This document shows positions 57,437 through 64,000 of a DNA stretch of 64,000 nucleotides, piece after piece; within the stretch, counting starts at the first letter, position 1; the number at the start of each line of letters is the position of its first letter. The notes under the pieces are model-generated. The model had not been told where the DNA came from and did no database searches. It saw only the letters and a program-made list of their open reading frames with translations. Origin of the DNA: Kuschelorhynchus macadamiae (Eukaryota > Arthropoda > Insecta > Coleoptera > Curculionidae); the NCBI GenBank assembly GCA_030620095.1, contig JAUTXW010001615.1, forward strand, positions 3,432,001 through 3,496,000, in the 5' to 3' direction. A program made the position numbers and the translations under genes.

Positions 57437-57439
57437 TAA

Positions 57440-57862
57440 GAATTGCAAGTGCATAAGCAGACTTGCCTTTCTCACGGGAACGTAACTCCTCCCCTCTTAG
57501 TTGAAAGCACGTTCTTAAAGACGTGTTTTTAAAAATTAGTCCATACTAGGAGGGCTGTAGAATGAATCTCGGTTTTCTTTAAGTAGGCTTAGATTAAGGG
57601 TAGATAGATTAATTCCATTAAATGTTAATTGGCTTGATTTGTATGTTTCAAGCGTAATTGATTTTATTCGTACTTTACATCGTACGGATGACTCAAGAAG
57701 ACAGGAACCATATAGGGGTATGTTATCTTCGGATTTTTGACAATTTACGACGGCAATTACTTGTATTGGTACTGTTATCAGCAATTTGTCGTCGATTACT
57801 TTTGTTGTCTGGTTCTCGAGCAGTTAAGTTTCAAACGGGAGGCAAAACATAATATTTAGGCG
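57440..57862. other. Interval upstream of a candidate terminal exon
   Basis: At 57653-57715 a stretch reads DFIRTLHRTDDSRRQEPYRG between TTTCAAG| and GGG|GTATGTT, which looks like an internal exon, but its phase does not fit the following candidate exon. The minus strand is also open for 82 codons here. Unresolved. Confidence 0.25.
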
Positions 57863-58039
57863 ATGTTTAATAAGTTGAACAGTGCAGAAGAGGCTGTCAT
57901 CTTTGGTCCATATTGGCATATTTTGTATTGCCTAATGCTACGTGGGGTTTATAAGGAATATTTACCAGAAATGATCGATTATTCGGAATTGGTAAAGGAA
58001 ATAACCCAAAATACTGATATATCTCCGATTCAAATATAA
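57863..58039 (+). CDS. Candidate terminal exon of an unrecognised gene (58 codons)
   Basis: ATG TTT AAT... encodes MFNKLNSAEEAVIFGPYWHI, then LYCLMLRGVYKEYLPEMIDY and SELVKEITQ, stopping at TAA 58037-58039. It is preceded by an acceptor-like AATATTTAG|GCGATG. The amino-acid make-up (GPYW, balanced Glu/Leu/Tyr) is unlike the surrounding AT-rich noise, so I suspect a genuine exon. I do not recognise the protein and cannot join it confidently to an upstream exon. Confidence 0.35.
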   Translation: MFNKLNSAEEAVIFGPYWHILYCLMLRGVYKEYLPEMIDYSELVKEITQNTDISPIQI

Positions 58040-59104
58040 ATACAATATTAAAGTTTTTTAAGACACTTTTAATTTCTATAATTTTATTAGTTTATTATTT
58101 TTATGAGTTACTTCTAAAGGGAGTTTATCTGAGCTTAAATGATTGTGTAAGTTAAATAGTTCATTTGGGTCTATTATTAAATTATAAAGTACATTCATTT
58201 TTGCAAAAGTTATATCTATTTCGATTCGAGTATCAAATTATAGATCAGATTTAAAATTTGTGACAACAGTTTTAGAGGCTACAAAAAATCCCAAATTAAA
58301 GCTGAGTAAAAACTCTTCAAATTAATTATATAAGGAGATATATATTGGTAAATCGAGAAAAAATATTTTTCCGGGGTTGTATGTTTTGAACACCCTTTAT
58401 GTCTGACTTAAATTTTAATACTGTGAAAATTATTTTTCCTTCAAGCACCAACTTTAATCAAGGATAATAAAAAAGTTTCTCATATGTTTTGCATGTTTTT
58501 TTGGACACATCATTGGTATATGTCAAAGAAAATGCTGATAGATAAAATACAGCTTATATCATGACAAGTTTCATATTATTTTACTGCCACCCATTGGGTG
58601 AGGTCTAGCCCCGGCGCGGCAGGAGGGACCGATTAAAGCTGCCGCGTCGTGAAGCATATCATCAGCTTTAGTGTTTTTTACATTACCTTCCTCAACATGT
58701 TTGCACTTTTGTGTTTTTTTTGCGAAAAGTCAACATCATTATAATTATAAAAAACAAATCCTGCTAGTCCTGCCATGGAGCAAATCTTTGGCAGGAGCAG
58801 GTAAACGTATAACTTGGCGACTGGCTTGCAGGGAGGGTGCAAACAAAAAATTTCTCTTTTGTACCTTAGAAAGAAGGATTTTTTTTAAATAACATTTTAC
58901 CAAAATCATATTTTATTATTTTCGTAATTTTAACCGTTAATAATCATTTATTAAAAAAATATTCTATTAATGTGGAAATTGAATAACATAAATTATTTCA
59001 ATTTTTTAAGCTACTAAATAAACTATAAATAATAAATTGAACATTCATGAGCAAAAATTTAATTCATATAAGTCATCTAATTCTAGCTCAGATCCTTTGA
59101 AAGC

Positions 59105-61812
59105 AGGGGCGTGCAGTGAAATTTTAAGAAAGATAAGCAATTTTTAGAAACTTATCTATTTGTAATGAAATTTGATTCTTCGATCATTTTATACAAATTC
59201 GTCAATGACGTCATCATAGAAACATCGATGTTCCGACATATTTTGGAGAAGTTTATGTTTAATGGACAACAGCGATGTATGCGAAAGTCTCTCCTGCTCC
59301 GTTGAATTTCTCACGAAATTTTTTATACTAAACGTATAAGTGTTGAAAAATTGCGTTCTACTGATGAACATGTGGCAGGTATTGTCAATACTAATTCACA
59401 CAATTCCGACACTTCGGTGTAGGCATCTTCCAGCTGCTTCTCTTTAAAAAATTGCATTAGTTCCTTAGCGTTATTTTTTGCGCTAATGTCATTAGTTTCG
59501 TAAATCATTTTTAGTTCAGATCGCAGTAACACTCGGTCGAAGAACTGGCCATAATGACGAAGAAGACATTTAAACGCATCTTCTGGAAAAGTTTTTCCTT
59601 TAAATACATCAAAATTGCAGAACTCGAGGAATTTAAAATCATTTAAACCGTTAAATCTATAGTTTATTTGTTGCTGAATTTGATCGATTATTTCATAAAA
59701 GAGGCGTCTGTATGATGTTTGAACATCTCCGACCTTGTCTGTTCGAAGACGCTTGGCTTGTGGCTCTACATTTAACGTCATCGTTTTCTCCCAAAATAGG
59801 TCAAAGTAATCTCTTTTTTGGCTTAACATGGACTTAAAATCATCCACTTTTTTTAGGCAAAAAGCAATATCATTTGTTTTAGTTTGTAAAATATTAAAAA
59901 TATTGTCCGAGAATGGAAATATTTCTGAAAATATGTTCAACAAATAATTAAAATTAAAATCTCGTTTCAAACAGTCCAAAAACCCCCTCGAACTATTTAT
60001 TGCTTCTAAGTCCCGCGTTTCATTATTTTCTATTATATTTTCAAATAGTTCAATCAGTGATTCACGATTTTCAGATACTGTTAACACAAGTCTTCCATTA
60101 TAATTCCAACTAGTAGGAGCTACTTTGGGCAATCGTTTGTGGACAATGGAGTCAAAAGCTTGCGTACGTTTTGTTGACTTGGAAAAAAAAGCAGCCATGC
60201 CACTTAAAGTAACGAAAAATACTTTACACTCTTTAATGTGATTGATGGACTGGGATAAAACTAAATTTAATTTATGAGCAAAACAATGGACAAACACACA
60301 GTACTTGGGAAAGTTTCTCGAACTTTAGCTTGCAGACCCCTTAATTGTCGTGCTATCACTGCAGCTCCATCATAGTTTTGAGCAACTAATTTTTTTTCTC
60401 CATTAATTTCTTTAGTAACGTTATAAACTACGGTATATAATGCATCTACTGTACGATTTTCGGACACATTCTTAAAATCTAAAAATCGCTCTTGAATTCT
60501 TCCGTCTATTTTAATGTAGCGTATTATTATAAATAATTGGCTAAAATTAGTGATATCAGTCGTTTCGTCCAGAACAATAGCAATGAACCGCGCCTCGCCA
60601 ATCTCTTGCTTAATGCTTCTTAAAATAATGGTTGCAACAGCGGAAATTAAATCATTCTGGATTCAATTCGATGTTCCGCGAAAAACGCTAGACTGTTCTA
60701 AATGAGTTTTTAAGCAATCATCATATTTAGCCATTAAACTAAGTAAATCTTGAAAATTTCCTCTATTTAAAGAAACCCTTGTTTCATCATGACCTCTAAA
60801 TCTCAATTCGTGCTGTCCGAGAAAACAAACATCTCAAGTCTTCTTAAAATTTGCCTATTTTTATCGACTAGTTCATTGTGTTGGCGTTGACTAATTTCCA
60901 AGTGTTTATTAAGGGCGTGTTCAATTCTGGTTTTGCAGAAGACTTTTTCTTTTATGACGGCCTGCAAATCCGCTTTGGACATAATGTGTCTTTTTATAGC
61001 TTTATGGAAATTGTTTAAATCGGAAAAACCAGTTTTATTCCAGAGACCTTTTTCATTTTCAAAAAGTAAACATGGCCAACAAAATAATTTACTTATATTT
61101 TCACACCCTGTTAGCCATTTAAATTGTTCGTATAGTTTTTCCGGATAAAAATGTCTAGTACAGTTTTTCATTTTTGTGGTTAAATTTTTCATAGGCGGTT
61201 TTGCCCTTCCTTTGGAAATTATTTGAAGCATATCAGCGAAGTTTAATGTTGAAAATCCCTTTATTATTAAGACACACACCACACATTCACACACACTCTT
61301 CTTACTAAATTCTCCAACATTTTCAACGTTATTACCGACAGCCGAAGTTGACGGTATTTGCATATCCACGTCCGTATTATTGTTTTCCGTATCACACCAT
61401 GCACGACGCGACGTACGTATCACACAACCACGGATAGCCGTTCAAACAAAGAACCTACTCCAACGATAGCTTCCGCCCCCACTTAAAGCACGCGACTGAA
61501 ATGCCAAAATTGCAAACAGTCGGTGGAAAGTTCAATAACCTCTGGCTCGATTCATAGGAAATCAAGCAAACAGGACTTGGCTGCAGAGAAGCTAGCGGTC
61601 CGCATAGGTTCTATTCGATTTCTATTGTGGCTCGGTCGGACTCAAGGCCGCATTTATTATGGGCTTTACAATTAAGATAATATTTTAGCATTTTTAATAT
61701 AAACTAAATTAATGGTTTCCTATTTTAAAAATTACATTTTAGAAGATGTTTTTTATTTTTTTTTTTTTGGGGAAGCACTGCTTCCCTTGCTTCCATCGAC
61801 TGCACGCCCCTG
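59105..61812 (-). mobile_element. hAT element 2 with CAGGGGCG ends
   Basis: The left end CAGGGGCGTGCAGTG and right end CACGCCCCTG (reverse complement CAGGGGCGTGCAGT) are inverted partners. Flanking octamers TTGAAAAG (left) and TTTGAAAG (right) are nearly identical, consistent with an 8-bp hAT duplication altered by a base change or slippage. The 2.7-kb body encodes one transposase on the minus strand. Confidence 0.88.
59189..61423 (-). pseudogene. hAT transposase 2 (TTF zinc finger), near full length, four lesions
   Basis: From 61423: Ser/Asn-rich N-terminus, TTF-type zinc finger (HFYPEKLYEQFKWLTGCEN, LFCWPCLLF, then IKRHIMSKADL), a frameshift at ~60815, LRFRGHDETRVSLNRGNF, a TGA at ~60665, IVLDETTDIT (first catalytic Asp), NYDGAAVIARQLRGLQ (second Asp), a frameshift at ~60300, FVHCFAHKLNLVLS, and the dimerisation domain with ATCSSVERNFSTL (Glu), where a frameshift at ~59325 precedes TEQERLSHTSLLSIKH. 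It ends at TAA near 59189. Same family as hAT element 1 but with distinct sequence and intact termini. Confidence 0.88.
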
Positions 61813-61845
61813 TTTGAAAGTTGTTCAAGCTAACTACCTGGTTCG

Positions 61846-62581
61846 GTAACATCTAGACTGGTGTTGAAATGCCTAGACGAACTATGGGCGTTGGCTGAAC
61901 GGAATACTGTCAAGTTGTTCTGAGTTCCAGGCCATAGTGGCGTCGAAGGTAATGAGAAAGCTAATGAGCTCGCAAAATTAGGCTCACAGAGGCCTTTTTC
62001 GGACCAGAGCCTTGGTGTGTCTAAGTGTTCAGTACGAGGCTGGGTGAACAAATGGGTGATGGGTAGGCACAAGGTAGACTAGGAAATACACACCGCAAAA
62101 CCTGATTCTGTACTTGCTGGAAATCTATTCCTTCTGAGTAGAAATCAGTTAAGAGCAATTACAGGCATCCTTACAGGACACATGACTGTCAATGAACACC
62201 TGAGTAAGTTAGGGGTACACGCTGGTGACCTAACATGCAGATTCTGCGGTAGGGAAAATGAGACAGCTGGACATATTGTGTGCTACTGGATCGCAAAAAA
62301 CATTTGTTCCTCGGGCAACCGAAGGTCGACCCAGAAGAACTTCTGGACTTGCCTGTTCTTGATCTGAGCAAATTTGCCCAACTGGGAAGAGTAACTTAAG
62401 CGTGGAGAGGTTGGCGATAAGCGCGTCAGCGTCATCGCAGACCCCTCCACACTGGCACAATAAGCTGTAAAGCTTTAGTGCCGGGTGGGTTTTGGTCGGT
62501 ATTCTGCGGGAGTCCGACACTACCAAATGGCGCCGGGCCATTGGTGTCCGTAAAAGGATTTCCCACCTCCAACCAGGAAAA
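61846..62581 (+). mobile_element. 5'-truncated LINE (I/R1 group) with 14-bp target duplication
   Basis: The fragment is bounded by AACTACCTGGTTCG on both sides (61832-61845 and 62582-62595) and ends in a short A-rich tail. Truncation at the 5' end plus a perfect variable-length duplication is the signature of target-primed reverse transcription. It was inserted between the hAT element and the right long arm. Confidence 0.85.
61850..62400 (+). pseudogene. LINE RNase H domain and C-terminal zinc-knuckle region
   Basis: Plus strand: LDELWALAERNTVKLF, a stop in place of Trp, VPGHSGVEGNEKANELAKLG (RNase H: the VPGH...GNEKADELA box), then LLSRNQLRAITGILTGHMTV, EHLSKLGV, and CRFCGRENETAGHIVCY (CxxC...H..C knuckle). 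This order is typical of I, R1 and Loa-group LINE ORF2 C-termini. Stops and a frameshift make it inactive. Confidence 0.85.
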
Positions 62582-63109
62582 AACTACCTGGTTCGACTAT
62601 TCACAAAAAAAATTCAGCTTAAAACATGTTGAGGAGGGTAATGTTAAAAAACACTAAATGACATGCTTCATGACGCGGTAGCTTTGATCACTTCTGCCGG
62701 TGCTGGGCCCCACCCAATGGATGGCAGTAATAAAATTTGTAACTAATCAGTAACTAAAAAGTATGCAATATATGAGAAACTTTTTTATTATTCATTTCTG
62801 ATCAACATTTTATTCTTGATAAAAGTTGGTCCCTGAAGAGAAAAAAAAGTTAACAGTATTAAACTTTAGGTTAGATATACAGGATGTTCTAAAAATACAA
62901 AAAAGTTTCAAAAACTAAAATTATCAAAAAATATTTTTTGACGATAGTTTTAAAGGCCACAAAAATCGTAAATAAAAGCTAAGTAAATGTTTCCATATTT
63001 AATTTAGTTAAGAAGATATTTAAGGTCAAATATAAATATTTTACTCCATGGAAAACCAGCGAAAAAGAAAACACAAATTGACCACTTTATATTAATAATA
63101 AATAAATTG

Positions 63110-64000
63110 AAGCTGAAGAAGAGATCTGCGAAGAAATGAATAATCATTTCATAAACGTTGGACAACGATTAGCAGAACAGATTCCACCTGGAAATTCTCC
63201 CGAATACACCAAAAATTCACATTCAATGTTTTTAAACATAGAAGATATACATGAAGAAACAATTGCTGAAATAATAGATTCTTTAGATTCATTTAAAGCC
63301 TGCGGATATGACGAAACGCCAGTAAAAATTATTAAAAATAACAAATGTGAACTTACTCCAATTTTATGTCATCGAATCAAAACTTCTTTCAAACAACAAA
63401 TTTATCCCAACAAATTAAAAATTGCCAAAGATTTTCCTATTTTTAAAAATGGCCTAAAAAGTGACCCAAATAACTACAGGCCTATATCTAGCCTGCCAGT
63501 TTTTTCAAAAATAATTGATAGATTTATCTACGATAAAGTGGAACAATTTTTAGAAAATCAGAATATCTTGTTTTTTGATCAATAGAGCTCTCGCAAATCC
63601 AAGGACACTGGGGTAGCAGCAATTGATTTAGTAACACAAATTCAACTTGCTTTAGATAGACATGAAAAATGTTGCCTATTATCCTTGGATTTGTGTAAAG
63701 CTTTTGACACTGTAGACCATAAAATATTGCTTAGAAACTTGTTTCATATCGGTATAAGAGGTATTATATATAATTGGTTCCAAAAGTGTTTGTTGGATCG
63801 AAAGCAGTTTGTTCAGATTGGCAAAAATAAAAGCAGTCATCAAAAAATTTTATGTTGTGTGCCTCAAGGATCTATATTGGCTCCCATTTTATTTTTAATA
63901 TATATAAATTCTGTATCTCTGTTAAATTTACAAGGCTCCATTAAATTATCTGCTGATGATACCACCCTTCTCTATACTTCAGATAATTTTGCAAAAATAA
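63110..64000 (+). pseudogene. LINE reverse transcriptase (Jockey/CR1-like), runs off the window
   Basis: Plus strand: EICEEMNNHFINVGQRLAEQ, FKACGYDETPVKIIKN, a region ending NNYRPISSLPVFSKIIDRF and LENQNILFFDQ. A TAG with a frame slip at ~63583 replaces YGF before RKSKDTGVAAIDLV. The frame continues LSLDLCKAFDTVDHKILL (first Asp), VPQGSILAPILFLIYINSV and LSADDTTLLYTSDNF (catalytic ADD) to the last base. It is largely open apart from that break; the rest lies beyond 64000. Confidence 0.85.

Larger units (their letters stand above)
58255..63040. repeat. Long inverted arms of a disrupted element enclosing a hAT and a LINE
   Basis: Left arm (~58255-58720) and right arm (~62625-63040) are inverted copies: CAACAGTTTTAGAGGCTACAAA, TAATAAAAAAGTTTCTCATAT, CCACCCATTGGGTG(A/G)GG and TTAGTGTTTTTTACATTACC all have partners in the opposite arm (for example CCCCACCCAATGG and GGTAATGTTAAAAAACACTAA). 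ACCCTTTATGTC and ACAGGATGTTC in the arms resemble mariner sub-terminal strings. No transposase of its own was found between them, so this looks like a non-autonomous long-TIR element expanded by later insertions. Confidence 0.75.

Noticed and set aside
57275..57475. 66-codon minus-strand frame
   Set aside because: It overlaps the inverted arms of the 127-bp MITE and arises from that repeat.
1..64000. CRISPR array or prokaryotic operon
   Set aside because: No regularly spaced short repeats with unique spacers; genes have introns and eukaryotic transposon architecture.

Overview
The window is AT-rich, intron-bearing and almost entirely transposon-derived. It looks like a large arthropod genome, most likely an insect; beetle is my guess, not shown. 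Reasons: an exon resembling a Methuselah-type GPCR ectodomain, introns of about 60-260 bp, Jockey/CR1-like LINEs with (TTTA)n tails, and many Tc1/mariner, pogo, hAT, Transib-like and Crypton-like elements typical of insects. No bacterial-style genes, rRNA, tRNA or CRISPR were seen.

Layout: 0-1.1 kb, hAT-like and Tc1-like transposase relics. 2.1-4.5 kb, a pogo/Tigger element on the minus strand with TA target duplication. 5.1-7.1 kb, a decayed DD41D mariner-like element with ~455-bp inverted ends. 9.1-11.5 kb, a decayed transposon-type gene of a family I recognise but cannot name. 13.6-16.0 kb, a second DD41D element. 16.1-17.3 kb, a ~212-233-bp satellite whose consensus carries a hammerhead-ribozyme-like core. 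18.9-27.4 kb, three minus-strand LINE relics. 28.6-31.4 kb, a hAT element. 33.7-34.2 kb, the one convincing host-type exon. 35.7-38.5 kb, a DD82E (Sailor-like) transposase split by a 1,256-bp element with a perfect 8-bp target duplication. 38.9-39.3 kb, a foldback with the best hammerhead-like copy. 39.8-41.0 kb, a LINE 3' end. 41.1-45.4 kb, a second Sailor-like element containing a foldback that itself contains a DD41D element. 47.2-52.2 kb, a RAG1/Transib-like element inserted into a Crypton-like tyrosine recombinase gene. 53.7-56.0 kb, a DD41D element with an uninterrupted gene. 58.3-63.0 kb, long inverted arms enclosing a hAT element and a truncated LINE. 63.1-64 kb, a LINE reverse transcriptase running off the end.

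Most interesting items: (1) the 720-aa RAG1/Transib-like transposase, open across three exons and keeping the RAG1-type zinc pairs and last two acids, but with Val where the first catalytic Asp is expected; (2) the same hammerhead-like core in a satellite, two foldbacks and mariner inverted ends; (3) insertions dated by exact duplications that restore the host frame when removed; (4) five or more distinct DD41D lineages in 64 kb, one apparently intact. The genes do not form a pathway; their organisation is sequential nesting of mobile elements around rare host exons.
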